From Rhyzopertha dominica (taxonomy: Eukaryota; Arthropoda; Insecta; Coleoptera; Bostrichidae), in NCBI GenBank assembly GCA_025024175.1, contig QCXZ01000001.1, positions 18,848,001-18,912,000 on the forward strand: a stretch of 64,000 bases of DNA, in the 5' to 3' direction. The translations under genes and the position numbers were made by a program. How positions within the stretch are numbered: position 1 is the first letter of the stretch; each line of letters begins with the position of its first letter. The notes under the pieces were generated by a model. That model saw nothing but the letters and a program-made list of their open reading frames with translations. It ran no database searches and was not told where the DNA came from. Positions 1-10,739 of the stretch are shown here, one piece after another.

Positions 1-533
1 CAAGAGCGAAAAGGCAAGAGTTTTAAAATCATGCAAGTAAAAAAACAAAGAGCATTCAACAAATCAGAACAATGCTTTGAAATTGAAGAACTAGGACATT
101 AAACTATTGATTCTTGACTTTTTGCTCAAAAAATTTTATCACATAATTAATTTTTCTAGTGTGCCGGCATGGCGTATGTGTGCACATGCTTGTGTATTAA
201 AAAAAAGAAAACAGTTACTGATGATACCACACGATCACAAATACGAGCACTAACACTGATAAAAAACCTGTTAAAAAAAGAACAAATAAATATTTAGTGT
301 GCATGATGAATCGTTAACAAAGCTAGCAAATCATGTCAGTCATTTCAGCTTTTTACCTCTCTGAAACGATATTATTGTTTCACTGAGCTCCTCTATCATA
401 TGAACTCGCCTCCCTTTGATTCCCATCACTATAATAAACATCAAAACATTTCGGACAAATTCTTCATTACATTCGATAAGAAAAACACTAAATATACTTT
501 AAAAACAAAAGAACACTAAAGGATAAGCTTTAC
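1..533. other. Intron sequence of the MIF4G gene, no feature seen
   Basis: This stretch follows the splice donor at 533/534 on the minus strand and is therefore intronic. I see only AT-rich sequence without a coding signal. Confidence 0.5.
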
Positions 534-3500
534 CTTTTCCCGAATCTGCATTTCTGATTACGACTTCATCTTTGCAGTAATTTTTTCCGGGGATTCTGGT
601 AGGTTTAGTGAATTTTCCGGATGGTTTAAGTACTTCACCTGGACCTAATAGAGGCGGTGGTGTTGAAGCACTCATGGAGAGAGAGCTAAATGATTCTGTT
701 AAGCTGCTTGCAGATTCACAAGCCTCGATCTGAAATGATTACTAATTATTCTATGCATATTCCATCAGTCCCAAACAATTTTGCAGTTTTATATTTTTAA
801 CAGCAGTTTTTTTTGAGAACAGATACAGGGAAATAGAATAACAGGAATTTTTGAAATGCATAGTAACAGTCATGAGCAGGTGGAAGCACTGCAGGACAGT
901 GACCTTGAGCAAGTAAACACTGACATCTTAGTAACTATGGATCAGTAGAAGTTCTATAAAAACAGTGATAGTTTGAAAGCTGCATAGAGAGAGTTCCACT
1001 GTTCTTACAACTTAGGACATCATGGTGGATTAATAACTCTGAAGAGACTGGATCTCCACTAAAGAAGAAATCAACGGGGCGATCAAGAAGTGCTCGTACT
1101 CCACAGAACATTGATGTTGTACATGTCTTGTGGAGCCTATGGTGTTCAATTTGTAAGTAAGCAGCTGCAGTTGAAATGTCCCGGGAGAATGTTTGCAAAA
1201 TACTTCATTTAGATTTGAAATTTTATCCACACAACCTGCAGACAGAACAACAAGTGAAGAAAAACGATTACCAGTTGCGATTAGAATTCTGTCAACAAAT
1301 GATAATGAACATAAACAATGACGATAAACTAAACAAGCTGTGGATGTCACCGGTAATTCATTTTCATTTCATAGGTTAAGTAAATAAGACCATTATTGGA
1401 CAGACACAAATCCTAATGAAGTTCATGAACGCCCTTTGTACGCTAGTAAGGTGACAGTATGGTGTGCTGTTTCATTACAAGGGATCATTGGATCTTATTG
1501 TTTTGAAAATGAACAAGAGATCACAGTAACTGTTAATGTGGATTGTTACGTGAAAATGTTACAATCTTTCGTTACACCTGAATTGAACAATTTTTCCACA
1601 CTTTTCACGAGTAAAGTGTAAATGACTCAACCAAGAACTGTGGATGAGTTAAAACATAGAATTCTTGCTAAGATGTTGCAGCAGTCAATAAGGAATCTAA
1701 ACGGCAGATTTCAAGAATGCATTTGTATAGACAGACGGAATCTAAAAGATGTAATTTAAAAAAAATTATAAATCCCATTAATGTTTCTTAAATGGCAGGT
1801 TTCAATTACTATGAATAAAATGTTTTTCTTTCGTCACTCTTGCTTTTAATGGATTGTTAAAAAGTTCCCATTCTTGTGTCACCTTGTATATACCAGGTGT
1901 AGAAGTATGAAACCGGAATTTCCCTATAGATGGTGCTCGCTATCAGTTTAAAGACCGTAAGACCGCTTCTGTAGCGCCATCTTCTCCCTCTAACAGCTGA
2001 CGAAGTTTGTCAACACACAATAACCTAAGTTTCATACACCGGTATATTTTTCTATAACCTCAAACATGTCGAGTTTTGTGCCTACGAACTATGATTTGCG
2101 GACAGCATTGGTTTTCTGCTATCATTTGAAGAAAACTGCTGCAGAATCGCATAGAATACTTGTCGAAGCATACGGTGAACATGCTCTTGGCAAAACTCAA
2201 TGCTTTGAGTGGTTTAAAAAATTTAAAAGTGGTGATTTTGACGTGAGAAACGAGGAGCGTGGGAAACCACCGAAAAAGTTTGAAGACAAGGACTTGCAAG
2301 CCTTATTGGATGAAGACGATACTCAAGACTCAACAAGAACTCGCGGAACAATTAAATGTGACGCAAAAAGCAGTATCTCTTCGTCTGAAAGCTATGGGAA
2401 AGATTCAGAAAGTGGGAAAATGGGTACCACATGAACTGAATGAAAGACAGCAAGAAAATCGAAAAACCACTTGTCAAATGCTGCTCGTCAGATGTAAAAG
2501 AAAATCATTTCTTCATCGAATAGTGACAGGTGATGAAAAGTGAATATATTTTCAGAATCCTAAGCGTCGTAAATCATGAGTGAATCCAGGCAAACCATCA
2601 ACATCCACTGCAAGAACAAATCGTTTTGGAAAGAAAACAATGCTGTGCGTTTGGTGGGATCAAAAGGGTATAATGTATTATGAGCTACTAAAACCTGGCG
2701 AAACCGTTAACACTGATCGNTACCAACAACAAATGATCGATTTGAATCGAGCAATACGTGAAAAACGACCGGAATATGCAAGAAGGCGACATAAGCTCAT
2801 TTTGCTTCATGATAATCGCCCCTCACACACAGCAAAACGGGTCACGGATACGATTGAGGTGTTCAATTGGAAAATACTAGCGCATGCGGCTTATTCTCCA
2901 GACTTCGCTCCGTCTGATTACCATCTATTCGCATCATTGGGACATGCACTCGCTGAACAACACTTCGATTCGTATGAAAATGTACGAAAATGGCTTGACA
3001 ACTGGTTCGCTTCAAAAAAAGAATTGTTTTTTTGGCGTGGCATTCATAACCTGCCGAAGAGGTGGGAAAAATGTATAAATTCCAATGGAGACTACTTTGA
3101 ATAAAATACTTTTTATAATTTTCAAATAACAGACGTGCAATTTTTACAAAAAAATTCCGGTTTCATACTTCTACACCTGGTATTATTCATATCATTTTGC
3201 ATTCCATGAATTAATTACTATTGTTAATAATAAAGACAATTTTGAAACAAAGATAATAGAAACCAGTTTTTATTCATTTATATTTTATACTATTTATTTA
3301 TCTCAGCTTAGAAAACCCAACAGCTGAAGCCAATGATAGTGTGAAAAAGCTAGAGCAGAAAGAAACTACAATACATAAACAGAACAATAAAAAAATATGA
3401 CAAATAATACATCATACAATCTATAATGCTGCACAAACAATTATATTATTACACATAATGTGCACAGAAGGTACAAAAATTTTAAAGGATGTTTTTGATA

Positions 3501-6500
3501 TGGAAAATAAGCTACTGGTTGTTATTAATCTTCACTTGCATGTGAAACTTCCCATTGGAATGGAACACATTGGTAATCATTCTTATTCAAAAACAGAGTA
3601 GTAACATGAAATGTGAAGAGTACAGGAGAATTAATATATATCTAGATATGAAAAAGTCCTAGAAATGCTGGTGAAACAGCAGCTGACTCAGTTCTGTTAC
3701 AACAATGATGTTTTCGTGAAAAATCAGACATGCTTCCGTGCTGGTTATTAGTGTGAGTCTGCTGTGTTGAATGTTTGTGATAAATGGCTCAAAGATCTGG
3801 ACCATGGAAGAATCATGTTAGCTGAGTTCTTTAAGGCAGCGTTTGAAACAATTGATAGATCACTGCTTCCTAAAAAAATGTGTAAAATTGGTATTAGTGG
3901 TATGGCCTTAAAATGGTTTAAATCCTTTGTCAGATAGAAACAAAAGGTTAAATATGATGATGTAGTATCTACTGAAATAAGCATTAATTGTGGTGTAACA
4001 CTGGGTAGTGTGCTAGGAACTCTGCTTTTTGTATTGTATATCAAAGATTTAGTTAAGTATGTTAGGTATTGTGAATTGGGTATTTCAGTGAAGTAAAAAT
4101 TACAGAATTCAATATAGTTTCGTTACTAATTGTAACAAATGCAAATAATTCCCTAGTTTGGTTAGTATAAAAATGTATTTAAGTAAATGAATATTCAAGT
4201 CACAGCTGAACTATTTTAAAACACCCCCCCAACAAAGGATATGACGACAACTGAAAAAGGAAAAACGCAACTTAGCAACAGTGTTGCTTTGCATTCTTTT
4301 GTGGCTGTCAAATCACGGTCGAATGTCGGGCATCAGACAAACTGATTGTGAACACACGTAGTTTTGTAAACATTATCATCTTGAACCTGTGTTAGATTTG
4401 TTTTGCTCGTGTTTGATGATGCTTAATTAACGCAAGAACAACGAACGATAAACAAAAGAAAACAAACATAAAACATAAAAAACATGTTTTACAGGTGATT
4501 CAGCTCAACTGTCACTGTGCTGTCAGTGATCAGCTGTACGTGATGTTGCTACTTACTCCGATTATTGTTTATCCCTCTCTTTTTAACACGGTAAAACCAC
4601 ATTGTTACTTATGATGTTACAACTGTATTCTTTAATTTTTATTAATTAATATTACGCAGTATTGAAAGAAATTTAAAAAACATGTAATCTTATTTCAGTT
4701 GAATCGTTCGGAATGTATAATAAAAAAAAAACAAACGTTGAACTACCCAATTATCAATGTTTGCCAATGATACCATGGTATATATCAGGGCATGATGTAG
4801 ATAGCATGATCTTTAAAATGAATAAAGACCTTAAAGGAATTTACTACTGGCATTGTGATAATAATATGTGTATGAATGTAGACAAGTCTAAATATATGTG
4901 GATAGGTAGTAGGTAGTACAAATGTTCTGGATCAGGTTGACGCTAAAGTAATAAGGATTAGTGATAACAAGTTGGAAAGCATACAAGTTATGAAGTACCT
5001 GGGTATTATGCCGGACTCACAACTAAAATTCAAGGTACATGCCAATTTCATAGTGGGAAAGATGTCCAAAAAAGCTAATTTTATTCATAGAATAAGAAAC
5101 AAACTTGATTTTAGAACTAGTATATTATTATATAAGACTGTCGTGATACCTCATATTGATTGTTGTAGTACTATTCTGTTTTATTTACAAAAAGGTGATT
5201 TAGCTCAATTACAAAGAATTCAAAATAAATGCCTAAGAACAATATTAAAATTTAACAGATATACACTAGTAAGAAGTATGTTAGATGTGTTACAGATTAT
5301 AAATGTTCATCCAAGGCTAGTGAGCAGAACTTTAACATATATATTTAAAATAAAAATGAAAATTTATATGTTAATATTAAACTTAAATGTGCCATGCACA
5401 CTTATCCAACAAAGAATATGTATGATTTTGATGTATTAAACCAGCAATACACAAAAGCATTTAAGTCCGACATTATTCAAAAGTCTAATAATGCATAATG
5501 GGTTACCAGAAAGAATTAAAAAGTATTTTACATTTTAACAGAATGTTATTTGAGTTTGTATTACAAAACCACAAATAATTTATTGTCCTTCTATATGCCA
5601 TATGTTTATGTTACTATAAAATGTGGTTGTTATAGCTTATTGGTTTAGTATACAAAATGATTTGCCTTTATAATATTCAATTTTTCATAAACCTACTTAT
5701 AGAGATAAGATATATCTTTTGTTATATTTGATTGGTTTTGAAACGGCACTCGATTTGCATGAATATAAACATTTATTTGTATTGCTACTTTAGCTTATGC
5801 CAAAAAAAAGGGTATTATTATTATTAAATTTTTAGGGCATTTAGAGGTCTGTATATTTTGACAGGGAGTGCTCAATGGAAAACTTTTATAAAACGACTCC
5901 CCCCAAAATGAATCAGAACATTTCCTTAAAGTATTCTAACATCATTACGGAACACCCTGTATATTTAGTAAGAATATTGCATAGTTGTTATAAGTTAATT
6001 GGATTTGAACTGGGGTTCCTATGTACAAAGTAATTAAACTATTATTGCAGAATGTTTTTGCTGGTTTCGGAATAAACAGTTATAATTTGCTTGATAAGAC
6101 CGCAACAGATTACCCTCAGCCCTCAAGATTTTATAGAAATTTCCCTAAAAATTATACTCTTAATCATTACCCATGTTATTCAAGATGGCTAGTGCGGATG
6201 GAATACGGAACACAAAAAAAATGTGTTTTTGCACATTCCCATTTAGTACTTGCAAATTTCAATTAGAAAGAAATCTTCGCTGAAGAAAAAGTGATGCAGT
6301 CAATTTATCGCAACAATATAAATGAATGTACAAACACATTTTGCATTGTAAATATGCAGACTTTGCTCAACTAGTCCACAGACCTGACACTTTATCAAGC
6401 TATAAGTGTTGGTCAAGTATCATATACAGCAACATGCATTTGCTTTAAATTTTTGAGTCACAACTAATATTAATATAATTCGTGTACTATACCTACATCT

Positions 6501-7294
6501 AAAATGTTTTTAACAACTTTTAGGTTGTAAACAAAAATTAAAAATGGTAGAGATTTATAAGTGGCAGGCAATAAACAATATTAAAAATGCCATCCATAAT
6601 GGTACTTCATATTTGTATAGTGCTGTGAATAAAAGTATTTTTTGCATTACTGGTTTATCTATTAAAGCTGCTAATTTTTTGATACTAAATAGTAAACTTG
6701 TCATTCATAGAAGAAAATATAAGTATTAATAAAGATATAATTACATACCTGTGCGCACTGGTTAACCTTTTTACGATAATACTGGTTCATCACATCGGTA
6801 CCCTTCCATCCCTTGGCTCGTAATTCAATCAATTCGAGTAAGTGTAATCGAGACATTATATCGAGTTTTTCATCATCTTGGGAACTGTTGCGGAATACGT
6901 TGAAAGCACGGTTTAACTGATCTTGATACAATATTTCAAGGTATGCTCCATATACCTAAAACAATTGCTTATAAAAACTAAAGTTGGCTGAGAAAGAAGA
7001 CAAACCTTTAAATGTTGACAGAGATTTATAATGCTGTCCTTATACGAAATTGAAGGATCGTAAGTCGTTGACAACACTGCAGCGATTTGATCTACAGCCT
7101 GCATCACACTTTCAACTAAAAAGATTTTTGTATAAAATAAATAGGTGCCTTATATGAATATTGCTTAAGTAATTACCTGTGTCCATGACACCATCCTGCC
7201 TCAATTTGTTGGCCAGTAATTGAGAATGACTATGAGATTTCGATAATTCGTGTTTTCGTGGATATTTTAACCTGGCACTTATTCCCAAAGACAT
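534..7294 (-). CDS. mxt: MIF4G-domain protein, probable Mextli homologue (5' part)
   Basis: Four coding exons on the minus strand: 7294-7177, 7115-7006, 6955-6749 and 729-534. All have AG/GT borders and compatible phases (1, 0, 0, 1), giving 210 codons before the gene leaves the window. The start is the only in-frame ATG near the 5' end (7294), with protein start [14 protein letters not shown]. Residues about 40-145 look like a small helical MIF4G-type repeat; the signature [14 protein letters not shown] followed by NQYYRKK resembles the end of the MIF4G domain in MIF4GD/CTIF-type proteins. The last exon reads [12 protein letters not shown] and later [13 protein letters not shown], which I associate with the segment before the KH domain of Mextli, an eIF4E-binding translation factor. 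The KH domain would lie outside the window. The 6-kb intron 730-6748 is full of transposons. Gene identity is from memory of the family; the exon structure is seen directly. Confidence 0.65.
824..1890 (+). mobile_element. Decayed Tc1/mariner-IS630-type transposon relic
   Basis: Pieces of one transposase can be read in order: a helix-turn-helix linker ([11 protein letters not shown]) near 1070, an N-terminal DNA-binding segment at 1176-1380 ([17 protein letters not shown], then RLEFCQQM), and the catalytic core at 1436-1620 ([15 protein letters not shown]), continuing to [11 protein letters not shown] near 1635. Stops and frameshifts separate them. This is the insect DDE family with VTVWCAVS and GIIGPYFFE motifs, also present at 14609-15833. 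The right edge (TATACAAGGTGACAC read inward on the minus strand) and a weaker match at 824 (TACAGGGAAATAG) are probably degenerate terminal repeats. Not functional. Confidence 0.65.
1893..3180 (+). mobile_element. Mos1-like mariner element with intact terminal repeats
   Basis: The element is 1288 bp, close to the size of Drosophila Mos1. It has 29-bp terminal inverted repeats that match without mismatch (CCAGGTGTAGAAGTATGAAA inward) and is flanked by TA on both sides (1891-1892 and 3181-3182), the mariner target duplication. It lies in the large intron of the MIF4G gene and directly abuts the 3' end of an older relic. The ends look young but the transposase is broken, so it could move only with a transposase supplied in trans. 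Confidence 0.93.
2066..3104 (+). pseudogene. Mariner (mauritiana subfamily) transposase, broken
   Basis: The first part (2066-2320) has the mariner N-terminal helix-turn-helix with [20 protein letters not shown], followed by [13 protein letters not shown] frameshift near 2322 moves the reading to the frame that continues at 2320-2543 ([20 protein letters not shown] and [10 protein letters not shown]) up to ITGDEK-like VTGDEK. Two TGA codons at 2541 and 2577 stand where the family has tryptophan (after GDEK and after KRRKS), so both look like TGG to TGA changes. The rest runs to 3104 with the catalytic HDN and APSDYHLF motifs; the three aspartates of the D,D34D triad are retained. One ambiguous base (N) is at 2720. 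Similarity to Mos1 is high by eye. Catalytically plausible residues remain but the frame is not open. Confidence 0.9.
3600..5825 (+). pseudogene. LINE reverse-transcriptase relic (interrupted)
   Basis: Fragments of one non-LTR reverse transcriptase are in order. From 3640 to 4073: [20 protein letters not shown], then [18 protein letters not shown] and [15 protein letters not shown]. After a 671-bp insertion, reading resumes at 4753 with [14 protein letters not shown] (the YADD-type box, here FANDT), NVDKSKYMW, and at 4972-5330 [16 protein letters not shown] and [20 protein letters not shown]. Several stops and frameshifts are present. An ATT-rich tail at about 5810-5828 may mark the 3' end. 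The RT thumb and C-terminal pattern is that of Jockey/CR1-like LINEs. 5'-truncated and inactive. Confidence 0.75.
4078..4748. mobile_element. 671-bp non-coding element with GGGTA termini, AATT duplication
   Basis: The element splits the LINE relic. It starts GGGTATTTCAG, ends with the inverted counterpart (GGGTAGTTCAA read inward), and AATT is present on both sides (4074-4077 and 4749-4752). Removing the element plus one AATT restores the LINE reading [10 protein letters not shown] across the junction, so the boundaries are well supported. No open reading frame worth naming is inside. The same terminal and target pattern occurs at 61977-63224. Superfamily not assigned. Confidence 0.75.
5830..6748. 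other. Intronic sequence, nothing firmly recognised
   Basis: AT-rich intron DNA of the MIF4G gene. ACACCCTGTATA at about 5950 looks like the end of a TA-flanked element of the kind common in this window, but I find no partner end. Open frames here have no recognisable protein pattern. Confidence 0.4.
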
Positions 7295-7828
7295 GATGAT
7301 CGTTGATGACAAAGACTGACGTCCTAAAAAAAGACAATGAAAATATAGTTAACTTTCAGGTTGACAAAAAGCGAGTGAGTCATAGGAAAAAGAATTTGCT
7401 AAACAGGACTGCATATCTCTATATTGCAGTTGAACCATCAATAGCGTATAATGCACCAGAAATGTTTTATTTGCCCAAACGATGTTAATAATTATAATTA
7501 TCGTATCTTACCCTGTCAAGACTTAAAACTGTTTGTCAAAATAAGGCGCAACTTGTACAGCTGCTGGCTACGGCGAAAGCGCTGCACGCTGCCAAAAACA
7601 ACGCGCGCATGTGCAGATTATTTACTCAATTTTTTTGCTATTCAAACCGCAACGCGGGATATATCTAAATGGTAAAACGGCAAGAGGGGCGACTTACTAT
7701 CATCAGAGAAAAAGCTATCATAGTCTTTTCGATATTTAATACATGGTCATAATAATTAAAATAACTAATTTTTATATAGCAAACAACTTATATTTCGTTT
7801 ATATACCGAACAAAACTCGTAAACTGTC

Positions 7829-7946
7829 GTCAACGGCCATACCACGTTGAAAGCGCCAGTTCTCGTCCGATCACTGAAGCTAAGCAACGTCGGGCGCGGT
7901 CAGTACTTGGATGGGTGACCGCTTGGGAACACCGCGTGCTGTTGAC
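7829..7946 (+). rRNA. 5S ribosomal RNA, copy 1
   Basis: A 118-nt sequence beginning GTCAACGGCCATACCACGTT and ending CCGCGTGCTGTTGAC. The two ends pair (GTCAAC with GTTGAC) as in helix I. The internal promoter region (GAAGCTAAGCAACGTCGGGC, then GGATGGGTGACCGC) is intact, and a run of seven T follows after 5 nt, the usual RNA polymerase III terminator. Nothing argues against function. Confidence 0.95.
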
Positions 7947-8464
7947 ATCACGTTTTTTTGAACAAGTTATTGATAACCAATATCAATAATAGATGATAGG
8001 CAAGTATTAAAAATTAATTTCAGTTATGGTTAGTTGAGTAACAAATAAATATTAAATTTTCAGCGCTGTCATAATCTCGAGATGCTTAATCGATTGTAAA
8101 TGTTTACTCTATTTTTTGTTATTCAAACCGCAACGCGGGAAATATCTAAATGGTAAGTAAAACGACAAGAGGGGCGATTTACTATCATCGACATGACCTT
8201 TAATATTTTATAACTCGCTTTCTTCTTTCTTATCTGTTCGGTACAAATTTTGCAATCGATTATAAACTAACTTCCTGATGAGTTAGACTTGAATCTTTAA
8301 GTAGAGTTCAAACAAGGATGAGTGTAATATTAACTCGCTTCCTTACCTTTTTGTCTATGTTGTTAATATTTAATTCAATGTCATAATAATTAAAATAGCT
8401 ACTTCATATAGCAAACAATTTATATCTCGTCTGTATACCTACCAAATAAAACTCCGAAGTTGTC

Positions 8465-8582
8465 GTCAACGGCCATACCACGTTGAAAGCGCCAGTTCTC
8501 GTCCGATCACTGAAGCTAAGCAACGTCGAGCGCGGTCAGTACTTGGATGGGTGACCGCTTGGGAACACCGCGTGCTGTTGAC
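8465..8582 (+). rRNA. 5S ribosomal RNA, copy 2
   Basis: Identical in length and almost identical in sequence to the copy at 7829. The one difference I see is G to A in the C-box-like segment (AACGTCGAGCGCGG instead of AACGTCGGGCGCGG). A short T run follows (CTTTTTT), so termination is still plausible. The change lies in the internal control region and pairing helix, so this copy may be a variant or an early pseudogene. Confidence 0.92.
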
Positions 8583-8904
8583 ATCAACTTTTTTAACAAA
8601 CTCTTCTATTTATAGATATATATTTTATAATTTTTTTATTTTAATTAGGAGTTTTCGACCTAATTGATAAATCAATATTTCCGAGCTTTAGACTGATTTA
8701 TTCTGTAGTCTTCAGGGAACTACAAGTGTTATAAACTCTTAACATGTACATATGTAAATGTAAAACTATTAACAATACTTACATAGTTTAAAATATTGTA
8801 TAAAAACTAGAATATTAATTTTTTGAATTTGACACCAAGCTGAAAGTTTAACAAAGTAAAATTTTTTTCTTAACAAACTGATATTTTTATATACAATTGA
8901 TTTA
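8583..8904. other. Spacer after 5S genes, nothing seen
   Basis: AT-rich sequence between the second 5S gene and the Penelope fragment. No coding or repeat signal recognised. Confidence 0.4.
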
Positions 8905-9240
8905 TTTAACCACAGGACCTTTATTTGGGTTATATGATAATAAATATGAATAAATTATACTTAAATCTTGAATGTCTGTTTTTTTGTTACTATTATTTTG
9001 TTCTTTATAAATATATATACCATTTCCAAAAAAAAGATCTTTTACATACATTTTGTTCTTTATCTAAAATTTTAATATCAAAATCTATTTTATGCGGTGG
9101 AGTATTATCTATTACATGGCTGGTAAGCGTGCATCCCTGCTTATTACCCTTGATTTCACTTTTATGTAATGAAATACGATTTCTTAAATATTGTGAAGCT
9201 TGTCCTAAATATACTTTATCACAAGCATCCGTCAAGTAAT
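8905..9240 (-). pseudogene. Penelope-like element, GIY-YIG endonuclease fragment
   Basis: On the minus strand, 9237 to about 8905 reads DKVYLGQASQYLRNRISLHK, then LTSHVIDNTPPHKIDFD, KILDKEQN and KRSF, continuing in another frame as IYKEQNNSNKKTDIQDLS to a stop. KVYLGQ...LRNRI..HK is the GIY-YIG nuclease core, and the ILD...KR and IHI..N tail is characteristic of Penelope-like elements. Only the C-terminal domain is left. It is joined directly to a Jockey-type fragment in the opposite orientation. Confidence 0.75.
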
Positions 9241-10135
9241 TCAGTAGAAAACTCCAAACACCTCGGCCAAATGTGCAAACTGCCTTGGGGACCACCCCGC
9301 AAACTTCACAGGTTGCGATGAGTACAAGAAAGAACTCGAAACATTGAAGAGGCCTAAAACTTCACCCCCAGTAAGGACATATGTAGCAGCTCCAGCACCT
9401 ATAAACAACGCCTGTAACCGGCAAACATCAATCAAAGTCGATAGTACCACGAAACCATACGTACTGGAGGGGTTTCCGCCGCTCCGACCAAGACTGAACT
9501 CACCAGCACCGGCAACGTCACCTACCGCTGCCGAGATGGAAAATCTCAAGCAATTCATCAATGTAAATGCCATGCTAACAGCTGTCAAAGACCTTCACTC
9601 AAAATTAGCTGCAGCTACAAGCAGCTCGGAAAAATTCTTGAAATGCTAATGGACTATTCCACAGAAGACATCTACTCACTCAATTTTCAACAGATAAAGA
9701 AAGACTTTTTTGTAATTAACGAAACTAAACTGACCGACAACAAAAGAATTACATTTAAGAACTACAACATAATCAGGCAAGACAGACCAGGTAACAGAGC
9801 GGCGGATGGCATAATGATGCTCGTCAAAAGACATATATTGTACAAACAGACGAACAATGTTGAACAAGGCATTGAAAACGTAGTTGTAAAACTAAAGGAC
9901 GGACCAACCGTCATAGGTGCATATAACAGGAAAAACTACAACTTTAGCGAAAACGACCTTGACTCACTTTTTAACCTAGAGGGAAAAATTATATTGGGAG
10001 ACCTAAATGCAAAACACAACACATGGAACTGTAACAGGCACAACATAAACGGCAACACGTTACGTACATATGCAGACAACAATGGGCTATAAATAAAATA
10101 CTTCGTTTCCACCACACCAGTGACATTCTGCGACT
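9241..10135 (+). pseudogene. Jockey-clade LINE fragment: gag end plus endonuclease start
   Basis: The first part reads AKCANCLGDHPANFTGCDEY, a CCHC zinc knuckle (C-x2-C-x4-H-x4-C), followed by a proline-rich gag tail to the stop at 9647. The second reading frame starts at 9643 with ATGCTAATGG, so ATG and TAA overlap as in coupled ORF1/ORF2 LINEs. It contains the apurinic endonuclease motifs FFVINETKLTDN, KNYNIIRQDRPG and GKIILGDLNAKHNTWNC, stopping at 10092. The usual first strand of the endonuclease is missing and the reverse transcriptase is absent. Confidence 0.8.
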
Positions 10136-10680
10136 TGTTTATGTTACACTGTGTTGCCCATATTTCCTTTGAAAATGCCGCTCAAAATGGAAACCGGCAA
10201 CATGTAGGAGCAATAAACAATTGTTTCCGAAACAATGAGAAACTTTTGGAAACATCTAGCAACTTGTAGGAACCTTCTGTAGAACAAACAACAGAAACAC
10301 AAAAGTTTTTTCTTTGGTGGAAACAGGGCTTTTAAAAAAATTACAACTATAAATGCCACCATATCTTCCTCTTTCTTGTAGGCTCTTCCTCATCCGGTAT
10401 TTGTGTTTTCTTTGTGGATAATACAAGATATGCCGCTGCTGCTAGTAAGAGGTCTTTTTCTTTCATGTTGCCGCACATTATCTTGCAGTGGAAACACTCA
10501 GTTGCACTTTCACAAACTAAGCAGGTACAGCGACATTTGTCAGTTAAATATAGATGCTTTGGTGGAAACAAAAAGTTTATATATGTTGCCGAAAGTTTCC
10601 GAAACAGTCAACAGTGGGAAACACAAAGCAACAAAAAGTTCCTCCAAGTTTCTTTGGTGGAAACGGGGTTTAAGGTTCAA
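10104..10680. repeat. Repeat with recurring GGTGGAAAC / GTTTCCACC boxes
   Basis: CGTTTCCACCAC at 10104 faces CTTTGGTGGAAACAGGG (about 10312) and CTTTGGTGGAAACGGGG (about 10652), with further copies near 10486 and 10556. Internal GTTTCCGAAAC and AGCAAC boxes also recur. This suggests one or two short non-autonomous DNA elements of a single family, possibly nested. Target duplications were not found. Confidence 0.4.
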
Positions 10681-10739
10681 TGTGGAATGTTGCTCTTCAA
10701 ACTGCATACTTGAAATAATGTGATTTTGAAGTAATTAAT

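Larger units (their letters stand above)
7617..8582 (+). repeat. Tandem 5S rDNA repeat, two units with unequal spacers
   Basis: Each unit has a conserved upstream block (7617-7702 and 8103-8190, both with AAACCGCAACGCGGGA and AAGAGGGGCGA) followed by a 5S gene. The blocks are 486 bp apart but the genes are 636 bp apart. The second unit therefore carries about 150 bp of extra spacer (roughly 8190-8340) between block and gene. Confidence 0.8.
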
